The notes: generated by a model from the sequence alone, not told the origin. A stretch of DNA of 64,000 bases from Sandarakinorhabdus sp. AAP62 (GCF_000331225.1 NZ_ANFY01000011.1:1-64000), one strand, 5' to 3'; positions 33,046-41,658 are shown, counted from the first letter of the stretch. Made by a program: numbers and translations.

Positions 33046-33945
33046 ATGGTGCAGCCCTCGCTCAGCCTGAAACCCGCCCTTGATGCCATCGGCAAGGCCA
33101 TTGATCAGCGCTTTGACCGGCTGCTGGCTGTGCCGGATGATCCGCGCGCGCGCCTGTATGAAGCCATGCGCCATTCGGTGATCGGCGGCGGCAAGCGCAT
33201 GCGGCCGCTGCTGGTGGTGGCGGCCTGCGACATCTTTCAGGTCAATCGCGAGCAGGCGCTGCGCGTCGCGCTCGCGATCGAATGTATCCACCGCTATAGC
33301 CTGATTCACGATGATCTTCCGTGCATGGACAATGACGACATGCGCCACGGCAAGCCCACCGTGCACAAGGCCTTTGACGAAGCCACTGCCGTGCTGGCCG
33401 GCGATTGCCTGCATGATCTGGCGTTCGGTATCCTCGCCGATCCGGCCACCCATGAAGACCCGGCGGTGCGGCTCGAACTGGTGACCGAACTGGCGATCCA
33501 CAGCGGCCCGGCCGGCATGGCCGGCGGCCAGATGATGGACATGGTGGCCGGCGACGTGGCCTATGATCTGGCCGGCATCACCCGCCTGCAACAATTGAAG
33601 ACCGGCGCGCTGATACAGTGGTGCCTGGAAGCCGGCGCCATCATGGGCCGCGCATCGGAAGCCAGCCGCAAATCGCTGCGTGGCTATGCCCGCGATCTCG
33701 GACTGGCGTTCCAGATTGCCGATGATCTGCTCGATGTCGAAGGCGAATCCGCCAAGACCGGCAAGGCCGTGCAGAAGGATGCCGCCGCCGGCAAGGCGAC
33801 CTTCGTTTCGCTGATGGGCGTTGAACGCGCCCGCACCCAGGCCAACATGCTGATCGATCAGGCCATCGCCCACCTATCTGCGTTCGGGCCAGAGGCCGAC
33901 CTGTTGCGTGCCATCGCCCGCTTTGCCGTAGAGCGTGACCGGTAA
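33046..33945 (+). CDS. ispA: polyprenyl synthetase (farnesyl diphosphate synthase)
   Basis: IspA condenses isopentenyl and dimethylallyl diphosphates to farnesyl diphosphate. In the 299-residue protein the first aspartate-rich motif is LIHDDLPCMDNDDMRHGKPT and the second is IADDLLDVEG, with GGKRMRPLL before and KTGAL between. The length and motif spacing fit short-chain (FPP-type) synthases. The unit xseB-ispA continues with coaD after a short gap. GPP or GGPP synthase activity cannot be excluded by eye. Confidence 0.93.
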   Translation: MVQPSLSLKPALDAIGKAIDQRFDRLLAVPDDPRARLYEAMRHSVIGGGKRMRPLLVVAACDIFQVNREQALRVALAIECIHRYSLIHDDLPCMDNDDMRHGKPTVHKAFDEATAVLAGDCLHDLAFGILADPATHEDPAVRLELVTELAIHSGPAGMAGGQMMDMVAGDVAYDLAGITRLQQLKTGALIQWCLEAGAIMGRASEASRKSLRGYARDLGLAFQIADDLLDVEGESAKTGKAVQKDAAAGKATFVSLMGVERARTQANMLIDQAIAHLSAFGPEADLLRAIARFAVERDR

Positions 33946-33956
33946 GGAACCCGCCC

Positions 33957-34469
33957 ATGACCACGATTGGCCCGCGTATCGGCGTCTATCCCGGCACTTT
34001 CGATCCAATGACGCTTGGGCATATGGACATCATCCGTCGCGGCGCGCGGCTGGTGGACCTGCTGGTGATCGGCGTCGCCACCAACCCGTCGAAATCGCCG
34101 ATGTTCACGCTCGCTGAGCGGAAGGCGCAGATTGCCCGGGAATGCGCCGAAATCGGCAATGTCGAGGTGGTGGAATTCGACGAACTGCTGATGTCGTTTG
34201 CCGAACGGCTCGGCGCCACGGTGATCGTGCGCGGCCTGCGCGGTGCCGGCGATTTTGAGTATGAGTTCCAGATGACCGGCATGAACCGTGCCCTGAACGA
34301 CGATATCGAACAGGTCTTCCTGATGGCCGATGTCGCCTTGCAGCCGATCGCTTCACGCCTGGTCAAGGAAATCGCTGTCTATGGTGGCGACATCCACAAG
34401 TTCGTTCCGCCCCGCATCGCCGACGACGTGATGGCCCGGGTGACGGAAATGGGCATGAAAGGCCAATGA
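33957..34469 (+). CDS. coaD: phosphopantetheine adenylyltransferase
   Basis: CoaD catalyses the fourth step of coenzyme A synthesis, transferring AMP to 4'-phosphopantetheine. The 170-residue protein has the nucleotidyltransferase motif GVYPGTFDPMTLGHMDIIRRG (T/HxGH), the substrate segment VEFDELLMSFAERLGATVIVRGLRG and ISSxxV-like region ASRLVKEIAVYGGD. The stop overlaps the start of the isomerase gene by ATGA, so both are coupled. Confidence 0.96.
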   Translation: MTTIGPRIGVYPGTFDPMTLGHMDIIRRGARLVDLLVIGVATNPSKSPMFTLAERKAQIARECAEIGNVEVVEFDELLMSFAERLGATVIVRGLRGAGDFEYEFQMTGMNRALNDDIEQVFLMADVALQPIASRLVKEIAVYGGDIHKFVPPRIADDVMARVTEMGMKGQ

Positions 34470-35197
34470 TGCGATTTTCGTTGTTGATTGCTGCAGTTCT
34501 TGCGCTGGCCACCGGCCCGGCCCTTACCGGCGCCCTGGCCCAGCCGGCGCGTCCGGACCCCAAGGATTTGAAGGCCCCGCCCAAGCTGCCGGAAATGGCG
34601 GCGCCGTCCAATATTGCCGGCATGATCGCCCAGGTGGATCCGGAAAATGTGCTGGTGCTCGATCTGTCGTCGGGCGGCCGCGTGAAGATCGTCATGCGCC
34701 CCGATGTGGCGCCCAAGCATGTCGAGCGCATCAAGACGCTGGCGCGCCAGGGCTTTTACGATGGCACCATCTTCCACCGCGTCATCGATGGCTTCATGGC
34801 GCAGGGCGGTGATCCGACCGGCACCGGCACCGGCGGTTCCAAGCTGGACGATCTGAAAGCCGAGTTCAACGATCTGCCGCACGTGCGGGGCGCCGCCGCC
34901 ATGGCGCGTTCGCAAAGCGACGACAGCGCCAACAGCCAGTTCTACATCGTGCTGATGCCAGCGCTGAAGCTGGATCGCACCTACACCGTGTGGGGCCGCG
35001 TCGTGGAAGGCATGGCGTTTGTCGATGGCATCGAAAAGGGAGAGCCGCCGGAAAACCCGTCGCGCATCATCAAGGCCAGCATCGCGGCCGACAAGGTGCC
35101 CCCGCCCGATTTCGCCGCGCTCAAGGCCGCCGCAACGCCGATTCCAGCCGGCGTGCTCAATCTGCCGCCGCCGACGGGGCCGCAGCCGCCGCGCTGA
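34466..35197 (+). CDS. periplasmic cyclophilin-type peptidyl-prolyl isomerase
   Basis: A 243-residue cyclophilin. A signal peptide (MMRFSLLIAAVLALATGPA) and a proline-rich stretch precede the catalytic domain, where GFYDGTIFHRVIDGFMAQGGD, NSQFYIVL and YTVWGRVVEGMAFVDGI are the active-site parts; the catalytic Arg is in FHRV. The protein should speed proline isomerisation of exported proteins. C-terminal PPPTGPQPPR is disordered. Coupled to coaD by ATGA and followed by queA after 40 bases. Confidence 0.92.
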   Translation: MMRFSLLIAAVLALATGPALTGALAQPARPDPKDLKAPPKLPEMAAPSNIAGMIAQVDPENVLVLDLSSGGRVKIVMRPDVAPKHVERIKTLARQGFYDGTIFHRVIDGFMAQGGDPTGTGTGGSKLDDLKAEFNDLPHVRGAAAMARSQSDDSANSQFYIVLMPALKLDRTYTVWGRVVEGMAFVDGIEKGEPPENPSRIIKASIAADKVPPPDFAALKAAATPIPAGVLNLPPPTGPQPPR

Positions 35198-35237
35198 TTC
35201 CGCCGCTTCCAGTTTCCACCAAAGGGCTGTTCCCCCG

Positions 35238-36311
35238 ATGCTGCCAGAGATGCTTGTCTCTGATTTCGATTTCCACTTGCCTGAAGACCGCATCGCGCTG
35301 CGGCCGGTGAGCCCGCGTGACAGCGCCCGGCTGCTGACCGTGCGCGGCAGGAATGTCGGCGCATTGGATGATCTCCTCTTCACCGATCTGCCCGGCCAGC
35401 TGCGCGCCGGCGACGTGCTGGTGGTGAACGATACCCGCGTCATCCCGGCGCAATTGTTTGCAACCGTGGGTGAAGCCGCCATCGGCGTGACGCTGCACAA
35501 GCGCGAATCCGACAACCGCTGGTGGAGCTTCGTCAAGAACGCCCGCCGCCTGAAGCCGGGCATCCGCGTGGATTTCAGCCAGGGCGGCCGTGCCGTGCTG
35601 ATCGGCGAGGTAATCGAAAAGGCCGACGAGGGCGGCGTGCTCTGGCAGTTCGAAACCGCTGGCCAGCCGCTGGAATCAGCGCTGCACAGCGTGGGCGAGA
35701 TGCCACTTCCGCCCTATATCGCGCGCCGACGCAACATCGATGCCCAGGATTTCAGCGATTACCAGACGCTACACGCCGCCAGGGATGGCGCTGTCGCGGC
35801 CCCCACCGCCGGCCTGCATTTCACGCCGCGCCTGTGGTCGGCCCTGCATGCAGCCGGCATCAGCCGCGAGACCGTGACCCTGCATGTGGGGGCTGGCACC
35901 TTCCTGCCCGTAAAGGCCGACAAGGTCGAGGATCACCAGATGCACGCCGAATGGGGCAGCATCGACGATCAGACCGCGCTGCGCCTCAACGCCGCCCGCG
36001 CCACTGGCGGCCGCATCATTGCCGTGGGCACCACCAGCTTGCGCCTGCTCGAATCCGCGGCCGACAGCGAGGCCAATGGGAGCGGCGCCATACGGGCTTT
36101 CTCCGGCGATACGTCGATCTTCATCACCCCCGGCTATCGCTGGAAGGCCGTCGACGGCCTGATCACCAATTTCCATCTGCCGCGCTCGACCCTGTTCATG
36201 CTGGTCAGCGCGCTGATGGGGTTGGACGTGATGCGATCGGCCTATGCCCACGCCATCGAGAAGGACTATCGTTTCTACAGCTATGGTGACGGCAGCCTGT
36301 TGCTGCCTTGA
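35238..36311 (+). CDS. queA: S-adenosylmethionine:tRNA ribosyltransferase-isomerase
   Basis: QueA adds the cyclopentene-diol precursor to queuosine in tRNA, using SAM as ribose donor. The 357-residue product begins FDFHLPEDRIALRPVSPRDSAR, has LVVNDTRVIPAQLF, the segment GEMPLPPYIARR, AAPTAGLHFTPRL, HVGAGTFLPVKA and GTTSLRLLESA. The start is either the ATG at 35238 or the one four codons later, and both give complete proteins. tgt is not adjacent in the window. Confidence 0.95.
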   Translation: MLPEMLVSDFDFHLPEDRIALRPVSPRDSARLLTVRGRNVGALDDLLFTDLPGQLRAGDVLVVNDTRVIPAQLFATVGEAAIGVTLHKRESDNRWWSFVKNARRLKPGIRVDFSQGGRAVLIGEVIEKADEGGVLWQFETAGQPLESALHSVGEMPLPPYIARRRNIDAQDFSDYQTLHAARDGAVAAPTAGLHFTPRLWSALHAAGISRETVTLHVGAGTFLPVKADKVEDHQMHAEWGSIDDQTALRLNAARATGGRIIAVGTTSLRLLESAADSEANGSGAIRAFSGDTSIFITPGYRWKAVDGLITNFHLPRSTLFMLVSALMGLDVMRSAYAHAIEKDYRFYSYGDGSLLLP

Positions 36312-36418
36312 GCCACCAATCGGCCCAGCAGAGGCAGGACGAGCTGTTTCGTTCACATTTCTTTCGTTTTGATAAATAGCTGTTGTCGAATCAATCCGGT
36401 GCGTCCTAGGGTGGCGGC

Positions 36419-36766
36419 ATGGCTGAGTATCATGTGTCCAAAATCGAAGTGCTGCCTGGCAGCGATGGTTATGTGGCGGAGCGGCTGGGCGGCGCCGGCT
36501 GGTCAGACATGGCAGTCAACATCATGTCCTATGTCCGCCGCAATCAGCACAGCTTCGTGATGGCCACGTCGGATGGCGATGCCCGGTTCGTGGTGATGCG
36601 CGATGCCGCTGGCGCGGATTGCCTCGTGGCCGTCGACGGCAACGGTCAGCTGGTGCAGCTCAGCCGACTCGTGGCGCCCGCTCCGGCCCCGGCGGCCACG
36701 CAGCGGCCGGCCTGGTCCCTGCGCAGTCGTTTGAACCGCCTGCTCGGAACCACCGCCCGCGCCTGA
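36419..36766 (+). CDS. DUF3892-like small protein (paralog 1)
   Basis: A 115-residue protein of unknown function. YHVSKIEVLPGSDGYV, then GGAGWSDMAVNIMSYVRRNQHSF and DARFVVMRDAAGADCLVAVDG follow the order of DUF3892: strand, W-containing helix that ends in a (H/N)xF, strands, then a VDG-type end. This is my alignment by eye. The gene at 49668 encodes a similar protein. A proline/alanine-rich tail ends in basic RSRLNRLL. The 107-base gap before it holds no recognised feature. Confidence 0.55.
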   Translation: MAEYHVSKIEVLPGSDGYVAERLGGAGWSDMAVNIMSYVRRNQHSFVMATSDGDARFVVMRDAAGADCLVAVDGNGQLVQLSRLVAPAPAPAATQRPAWSLRSRLNRLLGTTARA

Positions 36767-36803
36767 AGCGACGGCGTGCAGCTTTCCTTCTGAGGGCCAG
36801 ACC

Positions 36804-37283
36804 ATGAGTGTTGCCTTCACCAGGGAATCAGACGCGGAAGCCGTTGCCGCCGATCTGCCGGACCGGCCGATCCCGGCGCACCCGAATCTCGTCACCGCTA
36901 CGGGTCTGGCCCAGATCGAGATGGCATTGACTGCCGCCCGCGCCGCCTATGCCGAGGCCCAGGCCAGCGACCAGATCAGCAGCGACCGCACCGCCATGGC
37001 CCGCGCCACCCGCGATCTGCGCTATTGGTCCGCCCGGCGCACCTCGGCGCAGCTGGTGGAGGCCCGGCCCAGTGATGGCAGCGTCGGCTTTGGCAGCCGC
37101 GTGTCGTTCGAGCGTGCCGACGGCCGCATCCAGCGCTATGCCATCGTTGGCGACGATGAAGCCGATCCGGCCCAGGGCAGTGTCAGCTATGTCTCGCCGC
37201 TGGCGCGCGCCATGATTGGCAAGATGGCTGGCGATGTGGTGATCCTCGCCGGGCAGGACGTGGAGATCGTTGCGGTCGACTAA
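36804..37283 (+). CDS. GreA/GreB-family transcription factor
   Basis: A 159-residue protein: an N-terminal helical hairpin (VTATGLAQIEMALTAARAAYAEA to about residue 90) and a C-terminal FKBP-like domain (VGFGSRVSFERADGRIQRYA, then SYVSPLARAMIGKMAGDVV), as in transcript cleavage factors. The acidic pair at the coiled-coil tip that activates RNA polymerase in GreA is not obvious (DQISSDRTAMA), so it may compete with Gre factors instead of cleaving. Its stop overlaps the convergent membrane-protein gene's stop by three bases. Confidence 0.82.
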   Translation: MSVAFTRESDAEAVAADLPDRPIPAHPNLVTATGLAQIEMALTAARAAYAEAQASDQISSDRTAMARATRDLRYWSARRTSAQLVEARPSDGSVGFGSRVSFERADGRIQRYAIVGDDEADPAQGSVSYVSPLARAMIGKMAGDVVILAGQDVEIVAVD

Positions 37284-37645
37284 CCCGCAGCGTTCATCGC
37301 CCAGTTGGCCAGCACCAGGAACGCCGTGCCGCCGGCAAGCCCATGCGCGGCCAGGATCGTGCCCATGTTGGCGGGGTGCGATTTGGCCATGATCCCGGCA
37401 AACAGGCCGACCACCGCCGTGATGCCCAGCAAGACCAGCGCGATGGTGGCATTCTGCTTCAGATCGGGGCTGCCGCCCACCTTTGTGGTGGTCAGCATCA
37501 CGGCTTCCAGGCCGCCAAACCCCAGGATGAGATGCAGGGCCTGCAGGGCGCGCGGCGGGCGCTTCTCGCTCAGGAAATACCAGCCCAGCGCCAGCCCCAA
37601 CGCAACGGTGGTTCCATAGATCATGATCGGCAACCAGATCAGCAT
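37280..37645 (-). CDS. small four-helix membrane protein, unknown function
   Basis: A 121-residue hydrophobic protein with four probable membrane helices: about 2-25 (MLIWLPIMIYGTTVALGLAL), 37-55 (LHLILGFGGLEAVML), 67-90 (IALVLLGITAVVGLFAGIMA) and 97-119 (GTILAAHGLAGGTAFLVLAN). No family is recognised by eye. The ATG at 37645 is preceded by AGGGGAGG and is preferred to the one at 37666. It lies between a Gre-family gene and another membrane-protein gene. Confidence 0.6.
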   Translation of the reverse strand: MLIWLPIMIYGTTVALGLALGWYFLSEKRPPRALQALHLILGFGGLEAVMLTTTKVGGSPDLKQNATIALVLLGITAVVGLFAGIMAKSHPANMGTILAAHGLAGGTAFLVLANWAMNAAG

Positions 37646-37693
37646 TGCTGCGCCTCCCCTGCCCATCCGCTTATAGCAGTTGTCATCCCCGCG

Positions 37694-38245
37694 TCACGCC
37701 TCGAGCGCGGCACAGCTGACCGGTTCGCGCCGCACCACCACCGGCCACCACCAGCCAGGCCGCCAGCGCAACGCCATGCAGCCGCCGATCTGATAATCGT
37801 TGTAACTGCCCGAACTGGCAAACAGCCCGCCCACCTTGTGATCGGTGCGGTCATTGTCACCCGGCACCGGTGTCGTCACCACGTGATAGCTGCGCCGCCC
37901 GCGCCGGCCGCGACTGACATATTTTTCGGTCACGGCCACCACGATTTCCTGTGAACCGCCGGGCGGCAGGATGGCATTGCCCAGGTGCAGCAGGGTCACT
38001 GCCACCAGCATGCCGGCAAAGATCGCGGCAATCAACGCGCCGATCCCCGATTTGCCATCGGCCATGGCATCGATCTGCGCGGCGCGCCAGAAGGGCAGGC
38101 TGAACAGCACACCCACCGCGGCCGCCAGCAGCGATGCCCACTCCCATCCCCCAGCCAGCGGCTCCGGCCAGCTGGTGATGATCGCGCCAACCGACAGGCC
38201 GGCGGCAATGAACAGCGGCATGGCGGACGGCAGATTGAGGCGCAT
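37694..38245 (-). CDS. membrane protein with C-terminal soluble domain, unknown function
   Basis: A 183-residue protein with three hydrophobic segments (residues about 7-25, 33-52 and 71-96, the latter ending LLHLGNAILPPGG), then a basic stretch YVSRGRRGRRSYHVVTTPVP and a C-terminal region with a GGCMALRWRPGWWW segment. The arrangement recalls DUF3592-type membrane proteins with a beta-rich extracytoplasmic part, but this is uncertain. It is divergent from mgtE, with about 110 bases between. Confidence 0.5.
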   Translation of the reverse strand: MRLNLPSAMPLFIAAGLSVGAIITSWPEPLAGGWEWASLLAAAVGVLFSLPFWRAAQIDAMADGKSGIGALIAAIFAGMLVAVTLLHLGNAILPPGGSQEIVVAVTEKYVSRGRRGRRSYHVVTTPVPGDNDRTDHKVGGLFASSGSYNDYQIGGCMALRWRPGWWWPVVVRREPVSCAALEA

Positions 38246-38356
38246 GCAGGCCAGCATATCGGTTGCATGGACCTCGACAAGCCCCGGCTGCGGCGCTTTT
38301 TCCCGTCGCGCTGGCAAGGCTGGCGCTCCCGGCAAAGGCGCGTATAACCCGTCGCC

Positions 38357-39766
38357 GTGAACGACGATCTGCGTCTTGATCCGCGGGCCGACGAGGCCCC
38401 GGATGCGCTGGAAGAAGGCCGGCTGAGCCGCGCCTTTGTCAGCGACGTTGCTGCTGCCGTGGAGGCCGGCGACGATGATGGCGTTCGCGCGCTGGTCAGC
38501 CCGTTGCACCCGGCCGATATCGCCGATCTGTTTGCTGCGCTGGCTGCCGATATGCGTGCGCCGCTGGCCGATGCGCTGGGCGAACTGCTGGGCGCCGAAG
38601 TCATCGCCGAGCTCGACGATTATGTGCGCGAAGACGTGCTGGACGCACTCTCGCCCGGCGAGGTGGCCGAAGTCGTCACCCAGCTCGATACCGATGATGC
38701 CGTGGCGGTCATCGAGGATCTGGAGGCCGACGAACAGCGCGAGGTGCTGCGCGCGCTGGCGCCGGAAGACCGCGCCGACATCGAAGCCGCGCTGAACTAC
38801 CCGGAAGAATCCGCCGGCCGCCTGATGCAGCGCGACCTGGTGGCGGTGACTGAAACGATGAGCGTGGTCGGCGTCATCGATCGCATCCGCGCCAGCATCG
38901 ATCCGGCGACGGACTTCTGGGAAATCTTCGTTGTCGATATCGCCGGGCGCCCCATTGGTACCATGCGGCTTTCCTGGCTGCTCACCGCGCCACCCGACCT
39001 GATGGTAGCTGACGTGATGAAGCGCGAGCAGACGCTGATCCCGGTCACCATGGACCAGGAGGAAGTGGCGCTGCAGTTCCAGAAATATGCGCTGATTTCC
39101 GCCGCCGTCGTGGATGATGCCGGCAAGCTGGTCGGCGTCATCACCGTAGACGACGTGGTGCACATCATCCAGGCCGAAGCCGGCGAGGACGTGCTGAAAC
39201 TGTCGGGCGCCGGCGATGGCGACATCAACGAGCCGGTGCTGAGCACCTATCGCACCCGCTCGCGCTGGCTGGTCGCCAACCTGATCACCGGGCTCGTTTC
39301 GGCCAGCGTCATCGGCGCCTTTTCGGCCAGCATCGAGGCGCTGGTGGCCCTCGCCGCGCTGTCGCCCATCGTCGCCAGCGTCGGCGGCAATGCCGGCAAC
39401 CAGACGATGGCCGTCACGGTACGCGCGCTTGCCACCAACCAGCTGACCGACAGCAACACGCGCCGCACCATCTGGCGCGAGATCCGCGTGGCGTTCCTGA
39501 ATGGCCTCACGCTGGCGGCGCTGATGGCGGCCGGCGTCATGCTGGTGTTCGGCAATGCCAATCTGGGCCTGGTGATCGCGGCGGCCATGCTGTTCAACAT
39601 CGTGGTGGCCGGCCTCGCTGGGGTGATGGTGCCGCTCACCCTCGACCGGCTGGAGGCCGACCCGGCGGTGGCGTCGTCGGTGTTCGTGACGATGATCACC
39701 GATTCGATGGGCTTCTTCGCCTTCCTCGGCCTCGCCACGCTGGTGGGCGTGCAGTACCTGGGCTGA
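38357..39766 (+). CDS. mgtE: magnesium transporter MgtE
   Basis: MgtE is a Mg2+ channel of the inner membrane. The 469-residue protein has an N-domain (LHPADIADLFAAL and LSPGEVAEVVTQLDTDDAVAV), a pair of CBS domains (RLMQRDLVAVTETMSVVGV and VADVMKREQTLIPVTMD, to VITVDDVVHIIQAEAGED), a plug helix and five membrane helices with the pore signature VGGNAGNQTMAV. All parts are complete. The start is a GTG at 38357. No magnesium riboswitch was recognised in the short leader. The TGA overlaps the next ATG (TGATG). Confidence 0.96.
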   Translation: MNDDLRLDPRADEAPDALEEGRLSRAFVSDVAAAVEAGDDDGVRALVSPLHPADIADLFAALAADMRAPLADALGELLGAEVIAELDDYVREDVLDALSPGEVAEVVTQLDTDDAVAVIEDLEADEQREVLRALAPEDRADIEAALNYPEESAGRLMQRDLVAVTETMSVVGVIDRIRASIDPATDFWEIFVVDIAGRPIGTMRLSWLLTAPPDLMVADVMKREQTLIPVTMDQEEVALQFQKYALISAAVVDDAGKLVGVITVDDVVHIIQAEAGEDVLKLSGAGDGDINEPVLSTYRTRSRWLVANLITGLVSASVIGAFSASIEALVALAALSPIVASVGGNAGNQTMAVTVRALATNQLTDSNTRRTIWREIRVAFLNGLTLAALMAAGVMLVFGNANLGLVIAAAMLFNIVVAGLAGVMVPLTLDRLEADPAVASSVFVTMITDSMGFFAFLGLATLVGVQYLG

Positions 39767-40176
39767 TGCTGCATCTCACCAAGGTGGCCGCCGGCTGCCC
39801 CGATATCGAGACATTGGCCGCCCGGCAGGCGCACTGGTGGGGCGCGAGCCGCGCCGGGGCGCACACCCGCTTCATGCCGAAACGTGCCGAGGAACTGATC
39901 GGCGGCTCGATCTTCTGGATCATCGGCCACCGGCTGGTGGCGCGGCAGACCATCCTTGCCATCGAAATGGCCAACACCGACTGGGGCCCGAAATGCGCCA
40001 TCGCGCTGCAGCCCGGCCCGGTGCGGGTGGCACCGCGCCCGTGCCGCGCCCACCAGGGCTGGCGCTATCTGGCCGCCGAGGACGCGCCGCCGGACCTGGG
40101 GGAAGGCCCCGGCGACGGCATCGACGCCCTGCCTGCCGGCCTGGTGCGCGAACTGCAAAGCCTGTGGCTGATCTGA
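39766..40176 (+). CDS. DUF1489 family protein
   Basis: A 136-residue protein of the DUF1489 family, found in Alphaproteobacteria and of unknown function. MLHLTKVAAGCPDIETLAAR opens the domain, ELIGGSIFWIIGHRLVARQTIL follows, and RAHQGWRYLAAEDAPPDLG ends it. It is translationally coupled to mgtE by TGATG. A link to magnesium transport is suggested only by position. Confidence 0.88.
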   Translation: MLHLTKVAAGCPDIETLAARQAHWWGASRAGAHTRFMPKRAEELIGGSIFWIIGHRLVARQTILAIEMANTDWGPKCAIALQPGPVRVAPRPCRAHQGWRYLAAEDAPPDLGEGPGDGIDALPAGLVRELQSLWLI

Positions 40177-40194
40177 ACCGCTTACCCCCCAACG

Positions 40195-40214
40195 TGAGTT
40201 ACGCATTTAACACA
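40195..40214. promoter_or_regulatory. inverted repeat upstream of GntR gene, candidate operator
   Basis: TGAGTTA and TAACACA (six of seven bases complementary) lie six bases apart, just before a TTGACC at 40218. A dimeric GntR protein could bind here to regulate its own promoter. Confidence 0.45.
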
Positions 40215-40217
40215 GAG

Positions 40218-40246
40218 TTGACCTTTGGCTGTGCTGGCGGCATACA
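40218..40246 (+). promoter_or_regulatory. possible promoter of the GntR gene
   Basis: TTGACC is followed, after 17 bases, by CATACA, a weak -10 match. The ATG of the GntR gene lies only eight bases beyond, so the message may be leaderless. This is low-confidence reading by eye. Confidence 0.3.
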
Positions 40247-40253
40247 ACAGTCC

Positions 40254-40589
40254 ATGTTTGCCACTGATCGTCCCATCTATCGCCAGATCCGCGATCTGAT
40301 CATCGATCGCATCCTCACACTAGGGGATGGCGCCATGCTGCCTTCCGTGCGGGCGCTGGCCGCCGAAGCAGGCGTGAACCCGCTTACTGTCGCCAAGGCC
40401 TATCAGGACCTGCAGAGCAGCGGACTGGTGCGAGCGAAGAAGGGCGTCGGCCTGTTTGCCGCCGATGGCGCACTGAACAATCTGCTCGCTCAGGAACGCA
40501 ACCAGTTCCTCACCGAGGAATGGCCGCGCGTGCAGGCCCGCATCAGCCAGCTCGGGCTGGACGTGGCAGACCTGTTCGAACAGGCCTGA
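40254..40589 (+). CDS. short GntR-family regulator (YtrA type)
   Basis: A 111-residue transcription factor: a winged helix-turn-helix of the GntR type (IYRQIRDLIIDRILTLGDGA, then LPSVRALAAEAGVNPLTVAKAYQDLQ) followed by only about 40 residues (LLAQERNQFLTEEWPRVQAR), as in the YtrA subfamily. YtrA regulators usually sit in front of ABC transporter genes they control, but here the next gene is a minus-strand enoyl-CoA hydratase, so the target is unknown. A promoter and a candidate operator lie directly upstream. ATG at 40254. Confidence 0.88.
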   Translation: MFATDRPIYRQIRDLIIDRILTLGDGAMLPSVRALAAEAGVNPLTVAKAYQDLQSSGLVRAKKGVGLFAADGALNNLLAQERNQFLTEEWPRVQARISQLGLDVADLFEQA

Positions 40590-40606
40590 GGCTTACCAGC
40601 GCTCTG

Positions 40607-41506
40607 TTACCACTCTTCTTCTGGCCACCACGGGAACACATTCTCCGGCATGTGCTGGCTCACCGTGTCGGGATAGGTCGGCTTGCGCTTCTCGAGGAAG
40701 CTGACCACGCCCTCCTTCGCATCCCCTGAGCGCCCGCGCATGTAGACCATGCGGCTGTCGAGCCGGTGCGCGTCCCACGGGCTGGCGGCACCCGCCATGC
40801 GCCACAGCATCTGGCGGGTGAGCGCGACCGATACCGGCGCGGTGTTCTCGGCAATTTCCAGCGCCAGCGCGCGGGCGGCGGGCAGCAGATCATCGGGCGC
40901 GTGGGTGGAGCGGGTGAGGCCGCCCTTCTCGGCTTCGGTCGCGTCGAACACCCGGCCGGTCATGCACCATTCCAGCGCCTGCGGCAGGCCGACGAGCTTG
41001 GACAGGAACCAGCTCGACCCCGCCTCCGGCACGATGCCGCGCCGGGCAAAGACGAAACCGAAGCGGGCGGTGTCGCTGGCCAGCCGCATGTCCATCGCCA
41101 GCTGCATGGTCGCGCCAATGCCGACGGCCGGGCCATTCACGGCCGCAATCACCGGTTTCAAGCTGCGGAAGATGCGCATCGTCACCTGGCCGCCGCCGTC
41201 GCGGGTGGCCGGGTGGCGCCAATCGATGCTGCCATCCTCGCGCACCGGGTTGGCGCTGCGCGCACCGCCCAGTTTCTCGTAATCGAAGGTGGCGGCACCG
41301 GCGCTGAGGTCCGCCCCGGCACAGAAGGCGCGGCCACGGCCGGTGACGATGACGGCCTTCACCGCGTCATTGGCGTCGGTCTCGTCAAACGCTGCGATCA
41401 TCTCGGCCATCATCACGCCCGTGAAGGCGTTCAGCTTGTCCGGCCGATCAAGGGTGATGGTGGCAATGGGGCCGTCGATATCGAGGGCGATCTGGGTATA
41501 GGTCAT
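40607..41506 (-). CDS. enoyl-CoA hydratase/isomerase family protein
   Basis: A 299-residue crotonase-fold enzyme. Oxyanion-hole parts are GRGRAFCAGADLSAGA and VNGPAVGIGATMQLAMDMRLA; the second catalytic position is Glu in GIVPEAGSSWFLSKL, as in hydratases or epoxide-forming relatives. The C-terminal WWPEEEW tail is longer than usual. It is probably in one unit with the thiolase gene upstream on the same strand, separated by the family B repeat, so a beta-oxidation role is likely. The substrate chain length is unknown. Confidence 0.87.
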   Translation of the reverse strand: MTYTQIALDIDGPIATITLDRPDKLNAFTGVMMAEMIAAFDETDANDAVKAVIVTGRGRAFCAGADLSAGAATFDYEKLGGARSANPVREDGSIDWRHPATRDGGGQVTMRIFRSLKPVIAAVNGPAVGIGATMQLAMDMRLASDTARFGFVFARRGIVPEAGSSWFLSKLVGLPQALEWCMTGRVFDATEAEKGGLTRSTHAPDDLLPAARALALEIAENTAPVSVALTRQMLWRMAGAASPWDAHRLDSRMVYMRGRSGDAKEGVVSFLEKRKPTYPDTVSQHMPENVFPWWPEEEW

Positions 41507-41519
41507 GGTCTGCTCCTTT

Positions 41520-41658
41520 ACCCCTCTCCCCTTGCGGGAGAGGGCGAGAGACGCCGAAGGCGGCCCGGGGTGAGGGGTTCATGAAGCGCCCCGTGAGCCG
41601 CCCCTCACCCCGCCGCGCCTGCGGCGCGAGTCGACCCTCTCCCGCAAGGGGAGAGGGT
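41520..41658. repeat. palindromic repeat family B
   Basis: A 139-base compound inverted repeat. Outer arms ACCCCTCTCCCCTTGCGGGA and CCCGCAAGGGGAGAGGGT pair, and inner arms CCCCGGGGTGAGGGG and CCCCTCACCCC pair. Sequence is unlike family A but built in the same way (C-rich arm, self-folding core). It separates the enoyl-CoA hydratase and thiolase genes. Confidence 0.85.

Noticed and set aside
38246-38356. Magnesium riboswitch before mgtE
   Set aside because: The gap is too short and shows no M-box features.
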